Source of the DNA: Actinomycetales bacterium
GTDB taxonomy: Bacteria > Actinomycetota > Actinomycetes > Actinomycetales > Microbacteriaceae
Assembly: GCA_017308515.1 (NCBI GenBank)
Contig: JAFKEN010000007.1
Span: 385,323-449,322 of the forward strand
Reading direction: 5' to 3'
DNA length: 64,000 nucleotides
The position numbers were made by a program, and so were the translations under genes. Below are positions 55,155 to 62,418 of the stretch, piece after piece. Below the pieces are notes generated by a model. It was given only the letters and a program-made list of their open reading frames with translations, had not been told where the DNA came from and did not search any database. Each line of letters opens with the position of its first letter. The stretch's first letter is position 1.

Positions 55155-55565
55155 CGCCGCGACGATCGCCCCGCGGTACACGCCGTCGGTGCCGAGGGCC
55201 GCGGCGAAGGCGGCCCAGTCGCGATCCTGCAGGGGCAGGCGCCCCTCGAGGCCGGCGATCTCGGCCGCGAGGCAGCGGAACGCCGCGTGCGCGCCGCTCG
55301 GGTCGACGACCCGCACCGGGTGCCCTTCGCGGTAGAGGGCGGCGGAGTCGGCGACGAGCAGCAGCGGGGTCGGGCCGGCGAGGCGCCGCAGCAGCTGGTT
55401 CGGCGCGAGGTCGCGGAAGGCGCCGTCGTCGACGATGTGCGCCTCGGATCGGTGCCCGCGCGCGTCGGGGGTCGCGAGGGCGAGGCGCAGGGAGTCCCAG
55501 TGGCCCGGCGAGGCGAATTCGGTGCGCACGAGCAGGGGCTGCGGGGAGCGGGGCAGGCGGCGCAC
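55152..55565 (-). CDS. DUF6924 domain protein
   Basis: 137-aa cytosolic protein resembling DUF6924: LLVRTEFASPGHWDSLRLAL at the N-terminus, AHIVDDGAFRDLAPNQLLRR, LLLVADSAAL, HPVRVVDP and DRDWAAFAAALGTDGVYRG at the end. The frame is open another 366 bases upstream, but that part runs under the divergent kinase gene and has no domain character. GTG at 55565 fits the family start and has AAGGGA about 13 bases upstream. Function unknown; in this family often a lone accessory gene. Confidence 0.75.
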   Translation of the reverse strand: MRRLPRSPQPLLVRTEFASPGHWDSLRLALATPDARGHRSEAHIVDDGAFRDLAPNQLLRRLAGPTPLLLVADSAALYREGHPVRVVDPSGAHAAFRCLAAEIAGLEGRLPLQDRDWAAFAAALGTDGVYRGAIVAA

Positions 55566-55621
55566 GCTGAGGATTATTCCCTTCGCCGTCGCGAAACACC
55601 AGTGCTGCTCACGAATCGTTA

Positions 55622-55648
55622 CTCCCGCGGGAGTACGCGCGTCGCACC
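55622..55648 (+). promoter_or_regulatory. Palindromic motif upstream of the histidine kinase gene
   Basis: CTCCCGCGGGAG (perfect palindrome; ACTCCCGCGGGAGT at 55621-55634) followed by TACGCGCGTCGCACC. 23 of 27 bases recur upstream of the SHOCT gene at 57662-57688. Likely binding site of the response regulator encoded next to it. Confidence 0.65.
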
Positions 55649-55680
55649 GCCCGGCCGATCGGAGCACGCCCCCGCCCGCG

Positions 55681-55686
55681 TAGCCT
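55681..55686 (+). promoter_or_regulatory. -10 element of the histidine kinase gene
   Basis: TAGCCT, 7 bases before ATG at 55693. The palindrome 55622-55633 ends 47 bases upstream of this hexamer. Confidence 0.5.
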
Positions 55687-55692
55687 TGCGGC

Positions 55693-56946
55693 ATGCTCGG
55701 CGGGCACTCGACCTCGGCGTGGCGTGGCGCCGCGGGCTCCGAGGAGCCGGCCGGTCCGGTGCCCCCGCACGGCTGGCGCGGCATGCCGCCGGCGGCCCGG
55801 TACTGGCTGCCGGTGCTCGTCTCGGCGATCATCCAGATCCCCGCGGCGCTGTGGAGCCTGCGCGGCACCTTCGCGCCGCCGTGGGCCGCCCCCGCGAGCG
55901 ACACCCCAGGCTGGTCGGCGGCGCTCACCATCCTCCTCGCCGTGCTCGGCCCGATCGCGCTGCTGTTCGCGCGCCGGTTCCCCGGCCCGGTCGTGCTCGT
56001 CAGCGCGGCCTTCGGAGCCCTCGACCTGATGTTCGGCAGCGGGGGAGCGCCCTACGTCGCCCTCGCCTTCGCGATCGTCGGCGCCGTCGTGCGCGGCGCG
56101 CGGATCTGGGCGTGGATCTCGGTCAGCGCCGCCTGGATCGTCACCGTGACCTTCGCCATCGTCTTCAATCTCGGCCACCTGACCCCGGTGCGGGTCGCGG
56201 TGCCGACCCTGGGGATCCTGCTGGTGTTCGGCGTCGGGGAGGGCATGCGCGCCCGACGGGAGGCCGCCGCCGAGTTCGTGCGCCGCGACCGGGAGCGCCG
56301 CGCCCGCGAGGTGCAGCAGGAGCGCGTGCGCATCGCGCGCGAGCTGCACGACGTGCTCGCCCACTCCCTGAGTCAGATCACGGTGCAGGCCGGGGTGGGC
56401 CTGCACCTCATGGACAAGCAGCCCGACCAGGCGGCGCACGCGCTGCGCGAGATCCGCGAGACGAGCAAGTCGGCCCTCGACGAGGTGCGCCACGTGCTCG
56501 GCGTGCTCCGCGCCGAGGGCGGGGCCGACCCCGCCGCGCCGCTGCGGCCCGAACCCGACCTCGCCCGGCTGCCCGAGCTCGTCGCCGGGTTCGCCGCGAA
56601 CGGTCTCGAGGTGCAGCTCGACGATGAGCTCTCGCGGGGCGCCCCGCCCTCGCCGGCCGTGCAGCTGGCCCTCTACCGCATCGCCCAGGAGGCGCTGACG
56701 AACGTCGCGCGCCACTCCGACGCCGCGCACGCGAGCCTGCGGCTCTGGCGCGAGGCGGGCGCGCTGCGGCTGGAGGTGCGCGACACCGGCCGCCCGCGCG
56801 AGGCGCCCGAGGCGATCGGCGGCGGCCGCGGCATCATGGGGATGCGCGAGCGGGCCGAACTGCTCGGCGGCACGATCGAGGTGGGCCCGGCCGCGAGCGG
56901 CGGATTCCGCGTCGCGGTGCAGATCCCGGAGGTGGGGAGCGCGTGA
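55693..56946 (+). CDS. Sensor histidine kinase, NarL/LiaS type
   Basis: Membrane-bound sensor kinase of the HisKA_3 family, 417 aa. N-terminal sensing part has about four to five membrane helices (35-190). Dimerisation and phosphoacceptor motif RIARELHDVLAHSLSQITVQ with H219; ATP-binding domain has the N box in ALYRIAQEALTNVARHSDAA and the G box GGGRGIMGMRERAELLGG. ATG at 55693 is leaderless in style. Its stop overlaps the regulator start by four bases. The signal is unknown. Confidence 0.93.
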   Translation: MLGGHSTSAWRGAAGSEEPAGPVPPHGWRGMPPAARYWLPVLVSAIIQIPAALWSLRGTFAPPWAAPASDTPGWSAALTILLAVLGPIALLFARRFPGPVVLVSAAFGALDLMFGSGGAPYVALAFAIVGAVVRGARIWAWISVSAAWIVTVTFAIVFNLGHLTPVRVAVPTLGILLVFGVGEGMRARREAAAEFVRRDRERRAREVQQERVRIARELHDVLAHSLSQITVQAGVGLHLMDKQPDQAAHALREIRETSKSALDEVRHVLGVLRAEGGADPAAPLRPEPDLARLPELVAGFAANGLEVQLDDELSRGAPPSPAVQLALYRIAQEALTNVARHSDAAHASLRLWREAGALRLEVRDTGRPREAPEAIGGGRGIMGMRERAELLGGTIEVGPAASGGFRVAVQIPEVGSA

Positions 56947-57611
56947 TCCGTGTCGCACTGGCCGACGACCAGCATCTGATCCGGGCGGGCTTCCGCAGCC
57001 TGCTCGAGGCGGAGCCCGACCTCGAGGTGGTCGGCGAGGCCGCCACCGGCGAGGAGGCCCTCGCCCTGGTGCGCCGTGAGCGGCCCGACGTCGTGCTCAT
57101 GGACATCCGCATGCCCGACGGCGACGGCCTGTGGGCGACCGAGCGGATCGTCGCCGACCCGGCGCTCGCGGGGACGCGCGTCGTCGTCGTCACCACCTTC
57201 GAGCTCGACGAGTACGTCGCGCAGGCGATCCGGGCCGGCGCGAGCGGGTTCCTCGTGAAGGACACCGAGCCGGTCGAGCTGATCCGCGCCGTGCGGGTCG
57301 TCGCCGCGGGGGATGCGCTCCTCAGCCCCGGCGTGACGAAGCGCCTGCTCGAGCGGGTCGCGAGCGGCCTGACCCAGCCGCCCGACGCCTCCCGTCTCGC
57401 GCACCTGACGGACCGCGAGCGCGAGGTGCTCACCCTCGTCGGGCAGGGCCTCACGAACGAGGAGATCGGCCGCGAGCTCTACCTGAGCCCGCTCACCGCG
57501 AAGACCCACGTCTCGCGGATCATGGGCAAGCTCCTCGCCCGCGACCGGGTGCAGCTCGTCGTCGTGGCGTACGAGACGGGCCTCGTGACGCCCGGCCGCG
57601 TCGCGGAGTAG
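56943..57611 (+). CDS. LuxR/NarL-family response regulator
   Basis: 222 aa. Receiver domain with phosphorylatable D54 in VVLMDIRMPDGDG and K104 region FLVKDTEP; C-terminal LuxR helix-turn-helix LTDREREVLTLVGQGLTNEE followed by IGRELYLSPLTAKTHVSRIM. GTG at 56943 overlaps the kinase stop. It probably binds CTCCCGNGGGAG motifs found in front of the kinase gene and of the SHOCT gene. Confidence 0.95.
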   Translation: MIRVALADDQHLIRAGFRSLLEAEPDLEVVGEAATGEEALALVRRERPDVVLMDIRMPDGDGLWATERIVADPALAGTRVVVVTTFELDEYVAQAIRAGASGFLVKDTEPVELIRAVRVVAAGDALLSPGVTKRLLERVASGLTQPPDASRLAHLTDREREVLTLVGQGLTNEEIGRELYLSPLTAKTHVSRIMGKLLARDRVQLVVVAYETGLVTPGRVAE

Positions 57612-57661
57612 GCCGCCCCGACGCGCTGCGCGCCCCGGAGCACGCGGCGCCCGCGCAGAGC

Positions 57662-57688
57662 CTCCCGAGGGAGTAGGCGAGTCGCGCC
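57662..57688 (+). promoter_or_regulatory. Second copy of the two-component palindromic motif
   Basis: CTCCCGAGGGAG followed by TAGGCGAGTCGCGCC, matching 23 of 27 bases of the motif at 55622-55648. It lies about 83 bases upstream of the SHOCT gene start. Indicates the SHOCT gene as regulon member. Confidence 0.65.
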
Positions 57689-57770
57689 ACCGGGCGGATT
57701 CGCCGCGGGCCGCGGGCGAGGAGAGTCGGGTCATCGGGTTCCGCCGGAACCCTCGAGAAGGGACGATTCC

Positions 57771-58085
57771 ATGCTCACCGCACTCGCCACCTCCGCGCTG
57801 GTCTTCCACGGCCCGCACGGGTTCTGGTTCCTCGGGCCGATCTTCGGCCTGCTCTGGTTCGGGCTGATCCTCGCGCTCGTCATCGTGCTCGCCCGTCGCG
57901 GCCGTCGCGGATGGGGCTACGGCCCCGGCTACGCCCACGGCGGACCCTGGGCCTCGGCGCAGGCCGCGCGCAACGCCGAGACGGTGCTCGCCGAGCGCTA
58001 CGCGCAGGGCGACATCGACGAGAAGGAGTACCGCGCGCGCCTCGAGGTGCTGCGCGCGAGCGCTCCGCAGCCCCCGCAGCGCTGA
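57771..58085 (+). CDS. SHOCT-domain small membrane protein
   Basis: 104 aa. One membrane segment at about 18-42 (FWFLGPIFGLLWFGLILALV), a basic Gly/Tyr-rich stretch, then a SHOCT motif at 69-95 (AETVLAERYAQGDIDEKEYR). ATG at 57771 has GAGAAGGGACG upstream. It follows the two-component system and carries the same palindrome, so it is probably the main target. SHOCT proteins of this kind are found in envelope stress regulons; the biochemical role is unknown. Confidence 0.85.
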   Translation: MLTALATSALVFHGPHGFWFLGPIFGLLWFGLILALVIVLARRGRRGWGYGPGYAHGGPWASAQAARNAETVLAERYAQGDIDEKEYRARLEVLRASAPQPPQR

Positions 58086-58168
58086 GCGCGCCGCGCTCGG
58101 CGACGTCGAGCCGATCGGGCGTCGGCGGCCTCCCCGAGGTCGTCGGCGCCCGTCGTCGTTGGGCGGCC

Positions 58169-58735
58169 TCAGCCCTCGAGGTCGTCGACGCCCGGCATCC
58201 AGCTGAGCCCCGGCACGCCCCAGCTGTGGCGGCGCACCGCCTTCCCGGCGGCCTTCTCGTGCGGGTGGGCGAGCCGGTCGAGGTAGAGCACCCCGTCGAG
58301 GTGGTCGAACTCGTGCTGGAAGATGCGGGCCAGCCAGCCCTCGGCGGCGATCTCGAACGGCGTGCCGTCGAGGTCGCGGGCGCGCAGCAGGGCGCGGTCG
58401 GCGCGCCGCAGCGGGAAGCGCTCGCCGGGGGCGGAGAGGCATCCCTCCTCCTCGGCGTCGAGGTCGAGCTCGTCGAGCCGCAGCGGGCTCACCCAGAGCT
58501 CCGGATCGACGGCGACCCCCTCGTGCAGGGCGCCGTCGGGGTCGACCCAGTGCCACACGAACAGCCGCAGGCTCTCGCCGACCTGGGGCGCCGCGAGGCC
58601 CACGCCGGGCGCGGCGTGCATCGTCTCGACCATGTCGTCGACGAGCGCGCGCACCGCGTCGTCGACCTCGCCGACGGGGTCGGCGGGGCGGTGGAGGACG
58701 GGGTCGCCCGTGATGCGAATCGGGCGCACGGCCAT
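58169..58735 (-). CDS. def: Peptide deformylase
   Basis: Metal enzyme removing the N-formyl group from new proteins, 188 aa. Motif 1 GVGLAAPQVG at 45-53, motif 2 EEGCLSAPG with metal ligand C99, motif 3 QHEFDHLDG with H141, E142 and H145. ATG at 58735 lies 8 bases after TATCCT on the minus strand. Stands alone, convergent with the SHOCT gene. Confidence 0.96.
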   Translation of the reverse strand: MAVRPIRITGDPVLHRPADPVGEVDDAVRALVDDMVETMHAAPGVGLAAPQVGESLRLFVWHWVDPDGALHEGVAVDPELWVSPLRLDELDLDAEEEGCLSAPGERFPLRRADRALLRARDLDGTPFEIAAEGWLARIFQHEFDHLDGVLYLDRLAHPHEKAAGKAVRRHSWGVPGLSWMPGVDDLEG

Positions 58736-58742
58736 GCTCCCC

Positions 58743-58748
58743 AGGATA
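58743..58748 (-). promoter_or_regulatory. -10 element of def
   Basis: TATCCT on the minus strand, ending 8 bases before the ATG at 58735. Confidence 0.4.
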
Positions 58749-58763
58749 TCGGGGCCGCTGGAC

Positions 58764-58769
58764 TAGCCT
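58764..58769 (+). promoter_or_regulatory. -10 element of the DMT-family gene
   Basis: TAGCCT, 7 bases before GTG at 58776, divergent from def. Confidence 0.5.
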
Positions 58770-58775
58770 GAGCGG

Positions 58776-59717
58776 GTGTTTCCGGCGATCTCCGTCCTCG
58801 ACGTCGAGAGCGTCATCGGGCAGATCCCGGTCATCGGCATCGGGCTCGCGCTCATCGGCGCGCTCTTCATGTCGCTCGGCGCGCAGTTCCAGCACCGCGG
58901 CGTCGACCGCATCGAGGAGAGCCACGGCACGGGGGAGCGCGGCGACGGCCTGAGCGTGCGGCAGATCCTGCTGCTGCTGCGCCGGCCGACCTGGGTGCTC
59001 GGCACCCTGCTGCTCGCGCTCGCGATCGGCCTGCAGCTCACCGCGCTCGGCTTCGCGCCGCTCATCGTCGTGCAGCCGCTCGGGGTCGTCGCCCTCGTCA
59101 TCACCGCCCTCGTCAACGCGCGGGTCAGCCGGGTGCGGCTCAAGGCTCCGGCGCTGCGGGCGATCGGCCTCTGCGTCGGCGGCGTCGCGATCTTCGTCAC
59201 CGTCGCGACCTTCGTCGCCACCGAGCACCCGGTGGAGCAGCCGCAGCTGATCGTGATCCTCGTGATCCTCGTCGTCGTGCTCGGCCTGCTCGCGACCGCG
59301 TTCGCGCTGTTCCGCAACCGGGCCGGCGCGATCTTCTACATCATCTCCGCGGGCGTGCTCTACGGCTTCGTCGCGACCCTCGCCAAGGTCGTGATCAACC
59401 GGCTCGGCAACGAGCTGGCCGGTATGACGCAGGGGCACGTCGAGTGGCTCACGATCGTCTGCATCGTCGGCATGCTCGCCGCGGCGGCGCTCGGCGGCTA
59501 CTTCGTGCAGACCGCCTACTCGGTCGGCAGCCCCGACCTCGTCATCGCGGGGCTCACCGTGATCGACCCGCTGGTCGCGATCTCGATCGGCATCGTCGTG
59601 CTCGGCGAGGCCTCCGAGGCGCCGTGGTGGGCGATCCCGGTGTGGATGCTCGCCGGCGCCCTCGCCGTCATCGGCGTCTTCCAGCTCGCCAAGCACCACC
59701 CGCAGACCCACCGCTGA
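58776..59717 (+). CDS. DMT/NIPA-type membrane transporter
   Basis: 313 aa with about nine to ten membrane helices. The first region VIGIGLALIGALFMSLGAQF followed by QHRGVDRIEE resembles the NIPA-like/DMT family seen in actinobacteria, whose members are proposed Mg2+ or metabolite transporters. Later helices include IVVQPLGVVALVITALVNAR and SPDLVIAGLTVIDPLVAISI. GTG at 58776 is the leaderless-style start. Substrate unknown. Confidence 0.82.
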   Translation: MFPAISVLDVESVIGQIPVIGIGLALIGALFMSLGAQFQHRGVDRIEESHGTGERGDGLSVRQILLLLRRPTWVLGTLLLALAIGLQLTALGFAPLIVVQPLGVVALVITALVNARVSRVRLKAPALRAIGLCVGGVAIFVTVATFVATEHPVEQPQLIVILVILVVVLGLLATAFALFRNRAGAIFYIISAGVLYGFVATLAKVVINRLGNELAGMTQGHVEWLTIVCIVGMLAAAALGGYFVQTAYSVGSPDLVIAGLTVIDPLVAISIGIVVLGEASEAPWWAIPVWMLAGALAVIGVFQLAKHHPQTHR

Positions 59718-59823
59718 CCGGCGCGGACTCGCTGCCGGCCCGCGCGGACTCGCCGCCCGCCGCGCGGGTTGACGGTCGCGCTGGGGTAGCGTGAATCGAC
59801 CCGCTCGCCACCAGAGGATGCCT

Positions 59824-61035
59824 GTGCCCGACGATGCGACGGAGCGCTCCGCCGCTCCGCTGACGATCCTGATCGGCTGCGACACCTTCTCGCCCGACGT
59901 GAACGGCGCCGCGAGCTTCGCGCGGCAGCTGGCCGTCGGCATGGTGCAGCGCGGGCACCGGGTCGAGGTCGTCGCGCCGGCGCCGACGGGCGTGCGCGCG
60001 GGCACCTACCGCGAGCACCACGGCGGAGTCGAGTTCACCGTGCACCGGCTCTACTCGTGGCGCTGGCTGCCGCACCCGTGGCTGCGCTTCGCCCTGCCGT
60101 GGCGGGCGAAGGCCAATGCGCGCCGGATCGTCGACGCGGTGAAGCCCGGCGTGATCCACTTCCAGTCGCACATCGTCATCGGGCGCGGGCTCGCGATGGT
60201 CGCGAAGGAGCGGGGCATCCGCCTGATCGGCACCAACCACGTGATGCCCGAGAACATCGTGCAGCACGTGCGCATCCTGCCGCGGCGCACGCTCGACTGG
60301 CTCGTGCGGGTGCAGTGGCGCGACGCGGGCCGCTGGTTCGGCGCGGCCGACGCGGTCACGAGCCCCACCCGGCGCAGTGCGGACTACCTCGAGCACAACA
60401 CGGGCCTGCGCGGCACGCACGCGATCTCGAACGGCATCGTGCTGGGCAACTACCGGCAGGACTTCACGCCGCGCGAGCGCAATCGCATCGTCTTCCTCGG
60501 CCGCATCGACGAGGAGAAGCACGTCGACGAGCTCGTGCACGCCGTCGCGCGGCTCGACCCGGCGCTCGACGTCGAGGTCGACATCCTGGGCGACGGCGAC
60601 CAGCGGGCCGCGGTGCGCCAGCTCGTCGAGAAGCTGGGGCTCGCCGACCGCATCCGCGTGCCCGGCAAGGTGAGCTACGACGTGCTGCGCGAGACGCTGA
60701 CGCGCGCGAGCGTCTTCGCGATGCCCTCGACCGCCGAGCTGCAGAGCATCACGACGATGGAGGCGATGGCCTCGGCCCTGCCGGTCGTCGCGGCCGACGC
60801 CGTCGCGCTGCCGCACCTCGTGCAGAACGGCGTCAACGGCTACCTGTACACGCCGCACGACGTGCGCGCCCTCGCCGACCGGCTCACCGACGTGCTCACC
60901 GCCCCGTGGGAGGAGCAGGAGCGCATGAAGCGCGCCTCGCTCGCCAAGGTGCAGGTGCACGACCTCGAGCACGCGCTCGACGCCTTCGAGGCGATCTACC
61001 GGGGCCTGGACATCCCCGACCCGGTCACCGACTGA
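59824..61035 (+). CDS. GT4-family glycosyltransferase
   Basis: GT-B fold glycosyltransferase of 403 aa. N-terminal acceptor domain with IGCDTFSPDVNGAASFARQL and TNHVMPENIVQHV; donor domain with FLGRIDEEKHVDELVHAVA and the EX7E-like AELQSITTMEAMASALPVVA, typical of GT4 diacylglycerol or mannosyl transferases. GTG at 59824 is chosen because AGAGG lies about seven bases upstream; ATG 59818 and GTG 59791 are in frame. Likely makes a glycolipid or wall glycan, cytoplasmic face of the membrane. Confidence 0.88.
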   Translation: MPDDATERSAAPLTILIGCDTFSPDVNGAASFARQLAVGMVQRGHRVEVVAPAPTGVRAGTYREHHGGVEFTVHRLYSWRWLPHPWLRFALPWRAKANARRIVDAVKPGVIHFQSHIVIGRGLAMVAKERGIRLIGTNHVMPENIVQHVRILPRRTLDWLVRVQWRDAGRWFGAADAVTSPTRRSADYLEHNTGLRGTHAISNGIVLGNYRQDFTPRERNRIVFLGRIDEEKHVDELVHAVARLDPALDVEVDILGDGDQRAAVRQLVEKLGLADRIRVPGKVSYDVLRETLTRASVFAMPSTAELQSITTMEAMASALPVVAADAVALPHLVQNGVNGYLYTPHDVRALADRLTDVLTAPWEEQERMKRASLAKVQVHDLEHALDAFEAIYRGLDIPDPVTD

Positions 61036-61052
61036 GGCGAGCCGCGCGGGTC

Positions 61053-61075
61053 GTCGGCGCCGGCTCGGTGCCGAC
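61053..61075. terminator. Hairpin between convergent glycosyltransferase and DsbA-like genes
   Basis: GTCGGCGCCG, loop GCT, CGGTGCCGAC: a 10-bp stem with one G-T wobble. It lies in a 44-base gap and can serve both directions. Confidence 0.55.
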
Positions 61076-61079
61076 GCGC

Positions 61080-62045
61080 CTACTGCGCGGAGTTGCCGTC
61101 CGCGCTCCCGTCGGAGCCGCCGTTCTGCACGGCTTCGGCCGCGTAGGTCGCGGCGAGGAACTCGGCGAAGTCCTCCGCGACGCTCGGGTCGCCGGTGAAC
61201 TCGGCGCCGTCGGCGAGCACGAGCGGCGTCGTGGTGAGAGCGTCGACCTTGTCGGAGGGTAGCGGGCCCGCCGTCGCGCGCGCCGTCGCCGCCTCCACCC
61301 ACGGCTCGAAGCGGCCCGAGGTGATGCAGTCGTGCAGCCCGTCGACCGGGGTTCCGACGGCCTGCAGCACGTCGTCGGCGAGCTCACCCGAGCTCGGGGG
61401 CGCGACACCGGCAGCGGGGGCGGCGGCGAAGAGCGCGCCGGTGACGGCCATGGCGGAGTCGGGGGCGAGATCCGCCGTGCACGCGAAGGCGCGGGCGGCG
61501 AGGGCGGAGTAGCCCTGGTCGTCGCTCAGCGCGACCGGGTGGATCTCGAGCGACAGGTAGCCGGCCGTACCCCAGTTGGTGAGGTTGTCGAGGTTCGTGT
61601 TCCAGAAGGTGGCGCTCGTCGGGTCGCCGAAGTCGAGGTAGGCGAGCACCGCCGGCACGCCCGAGGTCGCGTTCGCGGGGGTCGCGACCGGCTCCTCGCC
61701 CGCCTGCAGCGCGGGGGTGGTCCAGGCCGTGATGGTGGATCCGTCGCCGGTCAGCACGAGACCGTCGCTCAGCATGTTGGCCGGGCCCGCGAGCTCGTCC
61801 TGCCCGTGGCGCCAGACGCCGTAGCCCACCGCGGCGGCGACGATCGCCACGCCCGCGACGATGCCGGTGACAAGGAAGACGCGGTTCATGATGCGTCGAC
61901 GGCGCTTCTCGCGCTGACGCACGATCGCCATCTCGCGCGAGATCTCGTCGTTCTCGTGCTTCGAGAGCCGACGCTGCTCCTTCTTCGACAGGGTGGCGGC
62001 GGCGGGCGCCTCGTCGGCGGGGCGGGCGGGGCGAGACGCAGGCAT
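61080..62045 (-). CDS. Membrane-anchored DsbA-like protein without active-site cysteines
   Basis: 321 aa: a basic cytosolic N-terminus (1-52), one membrane helix at about 55-77, then a DsbA-like thioredoxin fold. Where active proteins have a CPxC motif after YxDF, this one has YLDFGDPTSATFW (D141, S144), so it cannot do disulfide chemistry. VPAVLAYLDFGDP and FACTADLAPDSAMAVTGALF fit the fold, and C-terminal TTTPLVLADGAEF is the cis-Pro region. Perhaps a binding or chaperone protein. ATG at 62045 has a promoter with TTGACA at 62077-62082. Confidence 0.82.
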   Translation of the reverse strand: MPASRPARPADEAPAAATLSKKEQRRLSKHENDEISREMAIVRQREKRRRRIMNRVFLVTGIVAGVAIVAAAVGYGVWRHGQDELAGPANMLSDGLVLTGDGSTITAWTTPALQAGEEPVATPANATSGVPAVLAYLDFGDPTSATFWNTNLDNLTNWGTAGYLSLEIHPVALSDDQGYSALAARAFACTADLAPDSAMAVTGALFAAAPAAGVAPPSSGELADDVLQAVGTPVDGLHDCITSGRFEPWVEAATARATAGPLPSDKVDALTTTPLVLADGAEFTGDPSVAEDFAEFLAATYAAEAVQNGGSDGSADGNSAQ

Positions 62046-62052
62046 CCCTCGG

Positions 62053-62082
62053 ATGCTCGGGGCTGCGCCCGTGGGTTGTCAA
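62053..62082 (-). promoter_or_regulatory. Promoter of the DsbA-like gene
   Basis: On the minus strand TTGACA (62082-62077), an 18-base spacer and GAGCAT (62058-62053), 8 bases before the ATG; a GAGGG also lies there. The -35 is perfect, the -10 poor. Confidence 0.5.
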
Positions 62083-62225
62083 GGTGGCGGCTGTGAGCGA
62101 GCCGTGAAGGGGCGATGACGGCGGCCTGGAGGGTGCCGGCTCAGCCGGTGCCGGCTCGGCGGTGGCGCTGCCGAAGGTGTGCTCGGGCGGCGGCCGCGCT
62201 GCCGAGGTCGGCCCGGATGCGCCGC

Positions 62226-62231
62226 TAGGCT
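62226..62231 (+). promoter_or_regulatory. -10 element of tRNA-Met
   Basis: TAGGCT, about 45 bases upstream of the mature tRNA, the same hexamer and distance as for tRNA-Asn. Confidence 0.45.
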
Positions 62232-62275
62232 GCCCCCGGCGGCTGCGGCCGTCGGCGCGTGGGCCGCCCGCGCGC

Positions 62276-62349
62276 GGGGCGGTAGCTCAGCCGGTTAGAG
62301 CAGTGGACTCATAATCCATCGGTCACGGGTTCAAGTCCCGTCCGCCCCA
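62276..62349 (+). tRNA. tRNA-Met (CAT), CCA not encoded
   Basis: Acceptor GGGGCGG pairs with CCGCCCC, D-arm GCTCAGCCGGTTAGAGC, anticodon loop CTCATAA, T-arm ACGGGTTCAAGTCCCGT, discriminator A, then CTC rather than CCA. The first pair is G-C and the anticodon loop is of the elongator type; tRNA-Ile with modified CAU cannot be wholly excluded without a model. Confidence 0.92.
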
Positions 62350-62406
62350 CTCACGCTTCCTCGGGTCGGACATGTGAACGGCGTCCACAACGACGGTCGT
62401 TCCGCC

Positions 62407-62412
62407 TAGGGT
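62407..62412 (+). promoter_or_regulatory. -10 element of the MFS gene
   Basis: TAGGGT, 7 bases before ATG at 62419. Leaderless pattern. Confidence 0.45.
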
Positions 62413-62418
62413 CGTGCC

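Noticed and set aside
55566..55931. N-terminal extension of the DUF6924 gene
   Set aside because: It runs under the start of the divergent kinase gene, crosses the regulatory palindrome and shows no domain; GTG at 55565 fits the family.
59769..59792. TTGACG and TAGCGT as promoter of the glycosyltransferase gene
   Set aside because: The spacer is only 12 bases, too short for a housekeeping promoter; kept out of the feature list.
62046..62275. Additional gene or structured RNA before tRNA-Met
   Set aside because: Only the DsbA-like gene promoter, short GC-rich repeats (GGTGCCGGCTC words) and the tRNA -10 are visible; open frames there have no recognisable features.
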